Positions 40,646 to 49,351 of a stretch of DNA of 64,000 nucleotides are shown in pieces. The DNA comes from Mycolicibacterium frederiksbergense. GTDB taxonomy: Bacteria > Actinomycetota > Actinomycetes > Mycobacteriales > Mycobacteriaceae. How positions within the stretch are numbered: the first letter of the stretch is position 1; each line of letters opens with the position of its first letter. Position numbers and translations under genes: made by a program. Below the pieces are notes generated by a model that was given only the letters and a program-made list of their open reading frames with translations, was not told where the DNA came from and ran no database searches. The stretch lies in NCBI RefSeq assembly GCF_029893345.1, contig NZ_JARXVE010000003.1, forward strand, positions 806,001 to 870,000, in the 5' to 3' direction.

Positions 40646-41809
40646 TCACAAGTTGCGGGAGATCACCAATTTCATGATGTCGGAGGTACCTTCCTCGATC
40701 TCCTCCAGCTTGGCATCGCGCATCCACTGCTCCACCGGGAACTCACGCGAGTAGCCCCACCCGCCGAGCGTCTGGACCGCGCCGTGGGTGACGAACATTG
40801 CGGTCTCGGATGCCGTCAGCTTGGCCATGGCGGCCAGTCCGCGGGCCGGGGCACCGCTGTCGATGACCTTGGCGGCGTGCAGCACCAACAGTCGTGCGGC
40901 TTCGATGCGGGTGGCCATTTCGGCGAGCCGGAACGCGACCGCCTGATGTTCGATGATGGGCACCCCGAACTGCTTGCGGGTCCGGGCGTAGTCCAGGGCG
41001 TACTCGTAGGCCGCCCGGGCCGCACCGACGGCCGCGGCGCCCAGCACCACCCGGGAGATGTCGAATGTGCCCATCAGCCCGTAGAAGCCTTGACCTTCCT
41101 CGCCGAGGCGGTCCTCCTCGGGCACGAACACATCGTCGAAGAAGATCTCCCGGCAGACGATCGCGCGCTGCCCCATCTTCTTCATCGGTTCACCGAAAGT
41201 CATTCCCTCGGTGCCGTTTTTGAGCAGGAACGCTGACACGCCGGCCGAGCGCTTGGTGGGATCGGTCTTGGCGAACACCACGTAGAACTCGGCGGCCCCG
41301 GCATTGGAGATCCAGGCCTTCTGCCCGGAGATGCGGTATCCGCCTTCGACGCGGGTCGCGGTGGTCGAGATCGATGCCGCGTCGGAACCGGATTCGGGCT
41401 CGGTGGTGGCCAGCGCAGTCATCGGCGACTTGGGACCGGTGAGCGGGGTGAGCCAGCGCTTCTTCTGTTCGTCGGTGCCCAGCACCATGATCGGGTCGGA
41501 GAAGAAGCCGTTGGAACACATCAGGTTGCCGATGCCGGGATCGCCCCAGCACAGCTCCTCCTGGACCAGACACTGGGTGAAGACATCGGTGAATCCGCCG
41601 CCGCCGAACTCCTCGGCGATCATGAAGTCGGTGATGCCCACCTCGGCGGCCTTGGCGAAGATGTCCACCGGCGTCACGGTGTCGGCCTCGTCGACCTCAC
41701 GTCCGCGCGGGCGGATCTCCTTGGCCGCGAATTCCCGGCATAGTTCGATGATTTGGCGCTGCTCGTCGGTGAGCGGCCAGGCCGGGATGTTGGTGGTGCT
41801 GATGGTCAC
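40646..41809 (-). CDS. Acyl-CoA dehydrogenase (FadE type)
   Basis: 387 residues from GTG 41809 with AAGGAGACATC upstream. FAD-binding ALATTEPESGSDA near residue 130 and WISNAG near 160; active-site base is Glu in QWMRDAKLEEIEEGTSDIM near residue 370, as in short/medium-chain enzymes. It makes the trans-2,3 double bond of an acyl-CoA, passing electrons to ETF. It is 38 bp downstream of the dienoyl-CoA-reductase-like SDR in the same operon. Confidence 0.93.
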   Translation of the reverse strand: MTISTTNIPAWPLTDEQRQIIELCREFAAKEIRPRGREVDEADTVTPVDIFAKAAEVGITDFMIAEEFGGGGFTDVFTQCLVQEELCWGDPGIGNLMCSNGFFSDPIMVLGTDEQKKRWLTPLTGPKSPMTALATTEPESGSDAASISTTATRVEGGYRISGQKAWISNAGAAEFYVVFAKTDPTKRSAGVSAFLLKNGTEGMTFGEPMKKMGQRAIVCREIFFDDVFVPEEDRLGEEGQGFYGLMGTFDISRVVLGAAAVGAARAAYEYALDYARTRKQFGVPIIEHQAVAFRLAEMATRIEAARLLVLHAAKVIDSGAPARGLAAMAKLTASETAMFVTHGAVQTLGGWGYSREFPVEQWMRDAKLEEIEEGTSDIMKLVISRNL

Positions 41810-41847
41810 GATGTCTCCTTGGGGTGTGGTCGTCGGTCTGGATTCGG

Positions 41848-42651
41848 TCAGCGCGCGCGGGGGTCGGTGTAGATGGCCTTTCCCAGCCATTGGCCGCCGT
41901 CGGCGACCAGCACGTCACCGGTGACATAGGCGGCGCGGTCACTGAGCAGAAACGCAGCGGATTCGGCGATCTCGTCGGTGCTGGCGAAGCGGGCCATCGG
42001 CACGCTGGACAGGACACCCTGGCGGGCGTCGGGGGTGGGCCACAGTGCGGCGCCGGCCCCTTCGGTCTCGGTGGGCCCGGGCGCGATGCAGTTCAATCGC
42101 ACACCGCGGGCGGCCCATTCGACGGCGAGGGTGCGGGTCATCGCGACGACACCGCCCTTGGCGGCCGCGCTGTGCACCGTGCCCGGGTGGCCGTGCCAGG
42201 CGTAACTGGCAACCACATTGACGACGGCGCCACGGCCGGCGGCGAGCATGTGCCGCCCCGCCGCATGGGTGCAGTAGAAGGTGCCGTTGAGCACGATGTC
42301 GGTGACGGCTTTCCACCCGTTGGGCGAGAGGTCCTCGGCCTGGGCGATGAAGTTGCCGGCCGCATTGTTGACCAGGGCGTCGATGCGACCGTGCCGGTTG
42401 GCGACACCGTCGATGGCTTCGGCGACACCGGCGTGGTCACGGACATCGCAGACGACCGCTTCGGCGGTACCGCCCGCCTCGGCGATGCGGTTCACGGTTG
42501 CTTCGAGTGCGTCCTTGCGCCGTCCCAGTACCGCGACGGTGCCGCCGGCGGCCGCCCAGCGCAGCGCGATGGCTTGGCCGATACCGGAGCCACCGCCGGT
42601 GACCACGGCTACCTGGTCGGCGAATTCGGTTGTCGTATCGAGAATTTTCAT
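41848..42651 (-). CDS. SDR of the 2,4-dienoyl-CoA reductase type
   Basis: 267 residues from ATG 42651. TGGGSGIG cofactor loop, NNAAGNF strand and VADGGQWLGK C-terminus mark an SDR. The usual YxxxK is replaced: WHGHPGTVHSAAAKGGV has Ser-Ala-Ala-Ala-Lys with no tyrosine four residues before the lysine. That layout is known from DECR/PECR reductases, where another Tyr is used. So it likely reduces an unsaturated acyl-CoA with NADPH. It starts 11 bp after the acyl-CoA synthetase stop, in the same operon. Confidence 0.88.
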   Translation of the reverse strand: MKILDTTTEFADQVAVVTGGGSGIGQAIALRWAAAGGTVAVLGRRKDALEATVNRIAEAGGTAEAVVCDVRDHAGVAEAIDGVANRHGRIDALVNNAAGNFIAQAEDLSPNGWKAVTDIVLNGTFYCTHAAGRHMLAAGRGAVVNVVASYAWHGHPGTVHSAAAKGGVVAMTRTLAVEWAARGVRLNCIAPGPTETEGAGAALWPTPDARQGVLSSVPMARFASTDEIAESAAFLLSDRAAYVTGDVLVADGGQWLGKAIYTDPRAR

Positions 42652-42662
42652 CCAGGTTTCCT

Positions 42663-44735
42663 CTAGGTAGAAGGGTCGGTGTGCCGGGCGACGGCCAGTG
42701 CGTCCACCGCCAACGGTCCGTCGGTGCTCACCCGCACCGGGTTCAGTTCGATCTCGTCGATCTCGGGGTGGCGGGCGATGACCGTGGACACCGTCGCCAC
42801 CAGTTCGGCCAGTGCGTCCACATCCACCGGCGGATGTCCCCGCCATCCGGACAGCAGTGGGGCACAACGCAACCGCTCGATCATCGCCTTGGCATCCACC
42901 GGCGCGACGGGGGCTATCTCGACGCTGACGTCGCGGTGCAGTTCGGTCTCGGTGCCCCCGGCGCCGACCACCACGACCGCGCCCAGACCCGGATCCCGGC
43001 GTGCGCCGACCAGGATCTCGACGGTGTCGGGCCGGGTGTCCTGCTCCTCCACCACGTAGTCACCGCTGCCGAGCCGGCCGTACATGGTGTCGAAGGCATC
43101 GAGCAGTTGGGCGGTATCGGTCAACTGGGTGACCACACCACCGACCTCGCTTTTGTGCTCGACCCAGCCCGCCTTGAGCACGAACGGTGCGCGCAGCGTG
43201 TGTGCGGCCGCCATCAGCTCATCTCGGTCATGCACCACCTGTCCGGCCGGGAACCGCACCCCGAGGTCCGACAGTAGGGTGCGGGCCGACCAGTATCCGG
43301 GCTGTAGCTCGAGGGTGCGTTCGGCCGGCGCTGCGGCGGGGGTGTGGCGCCTGCCCGCGGCGGCGGCGATGGCCGCGATGGCGGATGCTCCCGCTTCGAT
43401 ACGGTCGTAGGAAGGCAGACCGGCACTCGACATTTGTTGTGCGGCAATGGTTCCGGTGCCCATGGTGTGTACCGCGATCGGTGTGACAGTGCTGCGAGCC
43501 AGCCGTCCGAGCCGGTCGATGACGGCACGTTCGGTGTCCTGCAGCGACGGAATGTCGCGGCCGTAGCAGCCGAAATAGCCGGTCAGCAGCACGGCGTCGA
43601 CCTCGCCGGAGCGCACCAGCGTCTCGGTGATCGCGGCGTAGGCGTTCAGGTCCTGCTCGCCGGCGCCGGCCAGGTCGACCGGGTTGCTGGTCGCCGCCCC
43701 GGCGGGCAACCTGCCGGTCAGCTCGTTGGTCAGGACGTCGGAGAAGGCGGGCACATCCAGGCCCGCCGCGGTCGCTACATCGGCGGCGATGCCGCTCTGG
43801 CCGCCGCTGTCGCCGACGATGGCGACCCGGCTTCCCCGTGGCGCCGGGCTGGCCAGGCACATCCGGGCGATGTCGATGACTTCGCCGGGGGTGTTGGCCC
43901 GGATCACCCCGGCCTTGCGGCAGGCCGCGTCCACCAGGTCACTGGGCGAGGTGAGTGATCCGGTGTGCGACCGAGCTAGGCGGGCACTGGCGTTGCTAGT
44001 GCCCACGGTCAGCAGGATGGTGGGTTTGCCCAATGTGCCCAGCATCTCGAGCGCCTCGAAGAGCGCGGCGCCGTCGGCGAAGCTCTCCAGGTACAGGACG
44101 ATGACCCGGGTGGCGTCGTGTTCGGCCAAGTCGGTGAGCAGCTCGGCCGCGGTGACGTCGGACTGGTTTCCTATGGAGACGAACCGTGACACCCCGAGGC
44201 CGTGGCGACCGCCGATCTCGGCCAGCTCGGATCCGAGCTGACCGCTCTGCGACACGATCGCCATCGCGCCCGGTTTCATGTTGCCCCACAACAGTTCCAG
44301 CTCGGTGCTGGCGTCGTATATGCCCAGGCTGTTGGTGCCGATCAGCCGCGCCCCGCGGGCGGTGATGGTGTCGGCCAGTGCTGCTTCATCGGCGATTCCT
44401 GCGGTGATGCCCAGGAATCCCCGCACCCCGAGCCCTAACGCCTCGTCGACCACCGCGGGCACGTGCGGGGCGGGCACGCAGAGCGCGACGAGTTCGGGGA
44501 CCGTCGGGAGGTCGGCGAGCCGCGGCGCGCACGGCTGGCCGAGGATTTCCTGGGCTCGGCTGTTGACCAGGTACACGTCGCGGCGGTGCTTTCCGCGCAG
44601 TGCGCCCGCAGCCAGCCAGTAACCCCACTTCGACGGATCGGCGGAGGCGCCGACGACGGCCACCGAGGCGGGGTCGGTGAAGGCCTGCAGGCCGTTGCGC
44701 GCGATCCGGTCGGTATCGCGTTGTGCCAGTTGCAT
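42663..44735 (-). CDS. ADP-forming acyl-CoA synthetase (acetate-CoA ligase family)
   Basis: 690 residues. Domains in order: CoA-binding Rossmann (PASVAVVGASADPSKWGYW, residues about 22-120), succinyl-CoA ligase-like middle (SQSGQLGSELAEIG), the phosphohistidine loop ARSHTGSL near residue 255, and a C-terminal ATP-grasp domain (APFVLKAGWVEHKSEVGGV; ...EIDEIELNPVRV). Alpha and beta parts are fused in one chain. It makes acyl-CoA from an acid with ATP going to ADP and phosphate. ATG 44735 follows the amine oxidase stop by seven bases. The acid is probably the product of the oxidase after aldehyde oxidation (inference). Confidence 0.9.
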   Translation of the reverse strand: MQLAQRDTDRIARNGLQAFTDPASVAVVGASADPSKWGYWLAAGALRGKHRRDVYLVNSRAQEILGQPCAPRLADLPTVPELVALCVPAPHVPAVVDEALGLGVRGFLGITAGIADEAALADTITARGARLIGTNSLGIYDASTELELLWGNMKPGAMAIVSQSGQLGSELAEIGGRHGLGVSRFVSIGNQSDVTAAELLTDLAEHDATRVIVLYLESFADGAALFEALEMLGTLGKPTILLTVGTSNASARLARSHTGSLTSPSDLVDAACRKAGVIRANTPGEVIDIARMCLASPAPRGSRVAIVGDSGGQSGIAADVATAAGLDVPAFSDVLTNELTGRLPAGAATSNPVDLAGAGEQDLNAYAAITETLVRSGEVDAVLLTGYFGCYGRDIPSLQDTERAVIDRLGRLARSTVTPIAVHTMGTGTIAAQQMSSAGLPSYDRIEAGASAIAAIAAAAGRRHTPAAAPAERTLELQPGYWSARTLLSDLGVRFPAGQVVHDRDELMAAAHTLRAPFVLKAGWVEHKSEVGGVVTQLTDTAQLLDAFDTMYGRLGSGDYVVEEQDTRPDTVEILVGARRDPGLGAVVVVGAGGTETELHRDVSVEIAPVAPVDAKAMIERLRCAPLLSGWRGHPPVDVDALAELVATVSTVIARHPEIDEIELNPVRVSTDGPLAVDALAVARHTDPST

Positions 44736-44742
44736 TGTCGCC

Positions 44743-46161
44743 CTATCCCGCGTGGCCGGGCAGGGCGGCGATCTCGGTGATGATTTCGGTGGCGGCGCGC
44801 TGCCCCGAGGTGATGGCTCCGTCGATGTAGCCGTTCCACACCGCGGCGGTTTCGGTTCCCGCCCAGTGGATCCGGCCGCAGGGGCTGCGCCATCCAGTGG
44901 CTCCGTGCTCGAACCAGACTCCGGGAGCGGGGTTGGCGGCGTATCCGCCGTATGCCCACTGGTCCTGCGGCCACAGCTTCTCGGTGTACCGGGTGGGTGC
45001 GGCGGCGCGGGCACCGAACAGGGTTTCCAGCGTGGACAGCACCTCGGCCCGGCGCTGCTCCTCAGGCAGGGTGGCCCAGCGGTGCAGCCGGTCGGCGTAG
45101 ACGAACGAGACCAGTACGCCGACGCTCGCGTCGGGCGGCGAGTTGTCGAACACCACACCCACGGCCGGCTCGCCATAGACGGTGGCCTGCCCGGACAAAC
45201 CCTGCTCACGCCAGAACGGGGTGTCGTATACGGCGTGGACCTTGGCCACGTCGCCCATCGGGCTGCGTTCCATCCAGCGGTGGCGTGCCACCGGCAGTGC
45301 CGGAGTGAAGTTGATCCGCACCGCCGCGCCAGGGGAGGCGGCGACGATCACGCGCGACGCCGAGACCGTGCCCCGCTCGGTCTCGACCTGCACGCCGGTG
45401 TCGCTTTGGTGAATGCCGGTCACCCGGGTGTTCAGGTGGACCAGGTCACCGAGGTGATCGGCCATGGCCAGGGCCACCGATTGTGCGCCCCGGACGAACC
45501 GGCGTTCCTGAGCACAGCCCTCGGTCTCCATGAGTTGCTCGTACCCGCCGGCCGAGGCGACGTAGAACAGGAAATGGAACAGCGAGATGTCGCGGGGCTC
45601 GACGGTCCAGACGCCCTGCACCGACAATGCCAGCCGGGTGCGGGCGTCCTGGTCGGTCACCGCGGTGTCGAAGAAGGACTGCACGGTCTGGCTGTCCCAT
45701 TCTTCGAGGTGTTCGGTGGCCGCGGGATCGTCGAGGTTGATACCGGCGGCCATGGTGTCGATGAGCTCGGCCGCGGCGTCATAGGCCGCCACGCCCGCAC
45801 CGTCGAGCGGTCCGGAACCACGGAACCGGCGGCAGACGCCGTCCGACCACAACTCCAGATGCCGGCCGGCGTCGTAGGTGGCGAAGGTTTCGCAACCGAA
45901 GCGTTCGGCGGCCGCGAGCAGGTTCGGCTGGGTGGGGCCGACCCACTGGCCACCGTGGTCCACCACCAGGCCGTCGCCAAGATCCTCGGAGAGCACCCGG
46001 CCGCCGACGCGGTCGGATCCCTCCAGGACCACGACCTCGACGCCACGTTCCTGCAGGGCCAGCGCAGCGGACAGTCCCGCGTACCCGGCGCCCACCACGA
46101 CTACGGTCGCGGAAGTCGGAACTGGGCGCATCGTCGCGCCGATTGTGTCGTGAGTCACCAT
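44743..46161 (-). CDS. FAD-dependent flavin monoamine oxidase
   Basis: 472 residues from ATG 46161 (other ATGs at 46179 and 46131 are possible). Dinucleotide motif VVVGAGYAGLSAALALQERG at the N-terminus, RVGGRVLSE, HGGQWVGPTQ, and the C-terminal FAD motif IHWAGTETAAVWNGYIDGAITSG are the MAO pattern. MAO enzymes oxidise an amine to an imine/aldehyde and give H2O2. First gene of the leftward operon and divergent from a cytosine/purine-type permease, which may bring in the amine or a nucleobase-like nitrogen compound. Confidence 0.92.
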   Translation of the reverse strand: MVTHDTIGATMRPVPTSATVVVVGAGYAGLSAALALQERGVEVVVLEGSDRVGGRVLSEDLGDGLVVDHGGQWVGPTQPNLLAAAERFGCETFATYDAGRHLELWSDGVCRRFRGSGPLDGAGVAAYDAAAELIDTMAAGINLDDPAATEHLEEWDSQTVQSFFDTAVTDQDARTRLALSVQGVWTVEPRDISLFHFLFYVASAGGYEQLMETEGCAQERRFVRGAQSVALAMADHLGDLVHLNTRVTGIHQSDTGVQVETERGTVSASRVIVAASPGAAVRINFTPALPVARHRWMERSPMGDVAKVHAVYDTPFWREQGLSGQATVYGEPAVGVVFDNSPPDASVGVLVSFVYADRLHRWATLPEEQRRAEVLSTLETLFGARAAAPTRYTEKLWPQDQWAYGGYAANPAPGVWFEHGATGWRSPCGRIHWAGTETAAVWNGYIDGAITSGQRAATEIITEIAALPGHAG

Positions 46162-46181
46162 GGGTAGTGAGCATGCCAATA

Positions 46182-46195
46182 ACTGGCCAGCCAGT
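46182..46195. promoter_or_regulatory. Operator-like box ACTGGC-CA-GCCAGT
   Basis: Perfect 6-bp arms with a two-base centre, 21 bp upstream of the amine oxidase start. A related box lies at 46261-46274. Two boxes in one divergent intergenic region suggest joint control of both operons. Confidence 0.6.
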
Positions 46196-46260
46196 CAACT
46201 ATCGAGGGCGATCCGCGACACGTGCTTGACATCGGGTGACCCCCGCCACACACTTCTTAA

Positions 46261-46274
46261 TCTGGCCCGCCAAT
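46261..46274. promoter_or_regulatory. Operator-like box TCTGGC-CC-GCCAAT
   Basis: Matches 11 of 14 bases of the box at 46182-46195, and sits just before the ATG (46280) of the 58-residue ORF and the NCS1 permease. The overlap with the start region would suit repression. Confidence 0.5.
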
Positions 46275-46279
46275 CAGGA

Positions 46280-46456
46280 ATGAGGACACCGGTGGACGAA
46301 CAGATCCTCGAGGATCAGCTCGAGCAGCGGCTCGCGCAGCTCGAATCATCCAGCAGCGCTGAGCATTTGGTGGACCACCTGCCGGCCCGGGACATCATCG
46401 GCTCGGCCTTGGTGCTGGCGCTGGTGACCGTCGCAATGCTGTGGTGGGCGTACTGA
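46280..46456 (+). CDS. 58-residue single-span membrane protein upstream of NCS1 permease
   Basis: Short protein: acidic, coiled N-terminus (VDEQILEDQLEQRLAQLESS) followed by one hydrophobic helix (DIIGSALVLALVTVAMLWW). Its TGA shares the A of the permease ATG (TGATG), a translational-coupling arrangement. A small partner or accessory subunit of the transporter is plausible but not demonstrated. ATG 46280 is preceded by CAGGA. Confidence 0.7.
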   Translation: MRTPVDEQILEDQLEQRLAQLESSSSAEHLVDHLPARDIIGSALVLALVTVAMLWWAY

Positions 46457-47928
46457 TGACAGGTACGGAACACCTCGGTATGGGCGGCGGCCCGTTGATG
46501 TCTCCTCCGCAGGGCCGGTTCGACGCGACCGTGACCGACCTGCCGCTGATGCGCAGCGAGCGCATCTGGAACTTCTGGCAGCACTCCGCGGTCAACGTCG
46601 GCCTGGCGGTCGCGACCTGGGCGTTCCTGCAGGGTGCCGCGGTGGCCTACTACGTGGGCGTGAAGCAGGCGATCGCCGCAATGATCATCGGCTATGGCAT
46701 CAGTGTGCTGTTTGTGGCCCTGGCGCCCTGCATGCCTTCGGTGAAATACGGCATCGAGCAATTCGTGGGCATCCGCAGCACCTTCGGTGAACGCGGCGCC
46801 CGCATCGTCATGGTGGCGGTCTCGACGATCCTGGCGGCCGCATGGTCTGCGGTGCTGGCCATCATGTTCGGACACGGGCTGGTGACCGTCGTCAACAACG
46901 TCTTCGGGGTGTCCCTGTCGGAAACCGGCGTCGCAGCGAGCCTGCTCGGGCTCATTGCCATCGTCGTGTCGTGGGCGATCCTGGCTCGGGGGCCGGTCTC
47001 GGTGGAAGCCGTGTGCCGCGCCATCGCTCCGGTATTGATCCTCATCGTGGTGGGCATTCTGGTCCTGGTCTTTTCCCGCCACTCCTGGTCGGAGCTGGAG
47101 GCCCTGGTACCGCTGGGCGGGCCGAGCGACGACCCGCATCTGAGCTTCATCCTGGCGATCGAACTCAACATTGCCGGCGGGTTCGCCTGGTGGCCGAACC
47201 TGGGCAACCTGGCGCGATTGACCAAGACCTCACGGGCGGCGTTCTGGCCCAACTGGATCGGCGTGTTCGCCGCTTCGGTGGCCGCCGCCGCGGTCGGCGT
47301 CCTCGCGGCGCTCTCGCTGCAGGTGGAGGACCCCACGCAGTGGATGATCCCGCTGGCCGGCGTGGTGTTGGGGGTCATCGCGCTGATTGTGGTGTGTTTG
47401 GCCAACGTGACCGCGATCCTGTCGCAGGGCTACGCATCGATGGTCGCGCTCAAGGGCGGTGGCGGGGCAGTGCTGCGCAAGGCGGCGTGGCCGCTGCTGG
47501 GTGTGGTCATCCTCGGCCCGGCCGCCGTTCTGGTGTTCTTCCCCGAAGCGGTGTACGAGAACTACGGCCGCTTCCTGTCCTGGGGTGCGATTCTGTTGGC
47601 TCCGCTGTGCGGGGTGCAGTTCGTGGACTACTTCATCCTGCGCCGCCAGCATCTGAACGTGCGGGCGCTGTATCAGCCGATCGGGCAGTCCCCGTACAGC
47701 TATTGGCGTGGCGTAAACGTGCCGGCCTTCGTGGCGGTCGCGGCCGGTGCACTCACCTACACGCTGCTGCTGAACCCGGTGAGTTATGAACCGGCGGCGG
47801 CATTCCGGTACACCACCGCATCATTGCCCGCCTTCGTGGTGGCCGCGGTGATGCACTACCTGCTGACCCGTCTGATCGTGCAGCCGCGGGGAATGGGCGG
47901 CTACAAGACGCAGCCGTCCCGGGCGTAA
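46456..47928 (+). CDS. NCS1-family permease (cytosine/purine-type)
   Basis: 490 residues, 12 hydrophobic helices. The NCS1 pattern is seen in the start region FWQHSAVNVGLAVATWAFLQGAAVAYYVG, IAGGFAWWPNLGNLARLTKT near residue 230 and GVQFVDYFILRR near 390. Known members import cytosine, purines, allantoin, thiamine-like or hydantoin compounds with Na+ or H+. Its start overlaps the small ORF stop. It is divergent from the amine-oxidase operon and may feed it. Confidence 0.9.
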   Translation: MTGTEHLGMGGGPLMSPPQGRFDATVTDLPLMRSERIWNFWQHSAVNVGLAVATWAFLQGAAVAYYVGVKQAIAAMIIGYGISVLFVALAPCMPSVKYGIEQFVGIRSTFGERGARIVMVAVSTILAAAWSAVLAIMFGHGLVTVVNNVFGVSLSETGVAASLLGLIAIVVSWAILARGPVSVEAVCRAIAPVLILIVVGILVLVFSRHSWSELEALVPLGGPSDDPHLSFILAIELNIAGGFAWWPNLGNLARLTKTSRAAFWPNWIGVFAASVAAAAVGVLAALSLQVEDPTQWMIPLAGVVLGVIALIVVCLANVTAILSQGYASMVALKGGGGAVLRKAAWPLLGVVILGPAAVLVFFPEAVYENYGRFLSWGAILLAPLCGVQFVDYFILRRQHLNVRALYQPIGQSPYSYWRGVNVPAFVAVAAGALTYTLLLNPVSYEPAAAFRYTTASLPAFVVAAVMHYLLTRLIVQPRGMGGYKTQPSRA

Positions 47929-47983
47929 ACCCGCAGTTCAAAATTCCCGGCTACCCTGTCCGCGGTCGAAAGGGGACAGGTAC

Positions 47984-49351
47984 ATGGCCAGGACTTCGGG
48001 CAGCACCGATATTCAAACCGCACTCGAGGGCTCACACGCCGCGGCTGCGTGGCTGAAATCGGTACCGGCTCCGGTCGAACGCAGCACTCAACTGGTCAAG
48101 CTGTCACGCGTGGAGCTGCGCCGGCTCGGAACAACACTCGACGCCGACAGCGCGGTCGAGTTGTTCGAGTCGATCGACGACGAACTCGCGGCACGGTCAC
48201 TCGCGGCGATGGTGCCCGCCGACGCGGCCCGGCTGCTGGACGCCCTCGACACCGACCATGGCGCCGACGTTCTGCGGGACATGAAAGACCCCCTCCGCGA
48301 GGAGGTGCTCTCGGCAATGCCGCCCGAACGCGCAATCGCGTTGCGGGGCTTGCTGACTTGGCCCGAGGACTCCGTCGCGGCCCACATGATCCCCGAAGCG
48401 CTCACCGTGCGTCCCGAGATGACGGTGGCCGAGGCAGTCGCCGTGCTGCGTGCTGACGCCGCGACCCTGCGCAGCGACTCATGGACGGGCGCATACGTTT
48501 ACGTCACCGACCCCGATGCGCACCTGGTCGGCGTGATCGCATTCCGCGACCTGGTGCTCGCCGACGCCGATCAGACCGTCTCGTCGTTGATGAACCAAGA
48601 CCTGCTCTCGGTTTCCCCACTGACGGACCAAGAGGACGCCGCGCTGGCGCTGATGGATTACAACCTGGTGGCGGTGCCGGTCGTCGATGCGGACGGTCGG
48701 CTACTGGGCATCCTCACCGAGAACACCGCCGGTGACATCGCGGAGGAGGAGGCCACCGAAGACGCCGAGCGCCAGGGCGGTTCGGAGCCTCTCGACGTGC
48801 CATACCTGCGTGCCTCGCCGTGGCGGTTGTGGCGCAAACGCGTTGGCTGGCTGTTGCTGTTGTTCGTGGCCGAGGCCTACACCGGAACAGTGCTGCGGGC
48901 CTTCGAGGACGAGATGGAGGCGGTGGTTGCGCTGGCCTTCTTCATCCCGTTGCTGATCGGTACGGGTGGTAACACCGGCACCCAGATCACCACCACGTTG
49001 GTGCGTGCGCTGGCGACCGGTCAGGTGCGGCTGCGGGATATGCCCGCGGTTCTGGCCAAGGAGATGTCGACGGGCGTATTGATCGCGTTGACCATGGCCA
49101 CCGCGGCGATCATCCGGGCGTGGACCCTGGGCGTGGGAGCCGAGGTGACGCTGACCGTGTCGCTCACGGTGGGGGCCATCGTGCTGTGGTCGGCGTTCGT
49201 GGCCTCGATCCTGCCGCCGCTGCTCAAGAAGCTGCGGATCGACCCTGCCTTGGTGTCAGCCCCGCTGATCGCGACCATCGTCGACGGCACCGGCCTGATC
49301 ATCTACTTCTGGATTGCCCACATGACCCTGTCACAACTGCAAGGACTGTGA
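47984..49351 (+). CDS. mgtE: MgtE-family Mg2+ channel
   Basis: 455 residues. Cytoplasmic N-domain of Glu/Asp-rich helical repeats (about 30-130), two CBS domains (about 140-265: MIPEALTVRPEMTV, VVDADGRLLGILTEN), a linking helix, and a five-helix pore domain with FFIPLLIGTGGNTGTQ near residue 325, the pore signature. Mg2+ bound to the N and CBS domains shuts the channel in known members. AAAGGGGACAGG lies before ATG. No M-box precedes it; only 55 bp lie between it and the NCS1 gene, so it may be read through. Its last 21 bp overlap the end of the convergent flavoprotein gene. Confidence 0.93.
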   Translation: MARTSGSTDIQTALEGSHAAAAWLKSVPAPVERSTQLVKLSRVELRRLGTTLDADSAVELFESIDDELAARSLAAMVPADAARLLDALDTDHGADVLRDMKDPLREEVLSAMPPERAIALRGLLTWPEDSVAAHMIPEALTVRPEMTVAEAVAVLRADAATLRSDSWTGAYVYVTDPDAHLVGVIAFRDLVLADADQTVSSLMNQDLLSVSPLTDQEDAALALMDYNLVAVPVVDADGRLLGILTENTAGDIAEEEATEDAERQGGSEPLDVPYLRASPWRLWRKRVGWLLLLFVAEAYTGTVLRAFEDEMEAVVALAFFIPLLIGTGGNTGTQITTTLVRALATGQVRLRDMPAVLAKEMSTGVLIALTMATAAIIRAWTLGVGAEVTLTVSLTVGAIVLWSAFVASILPPLLKKLRIDPALVSAPLIATIVDGTGLIIYFWIAHMTLSQLQGL

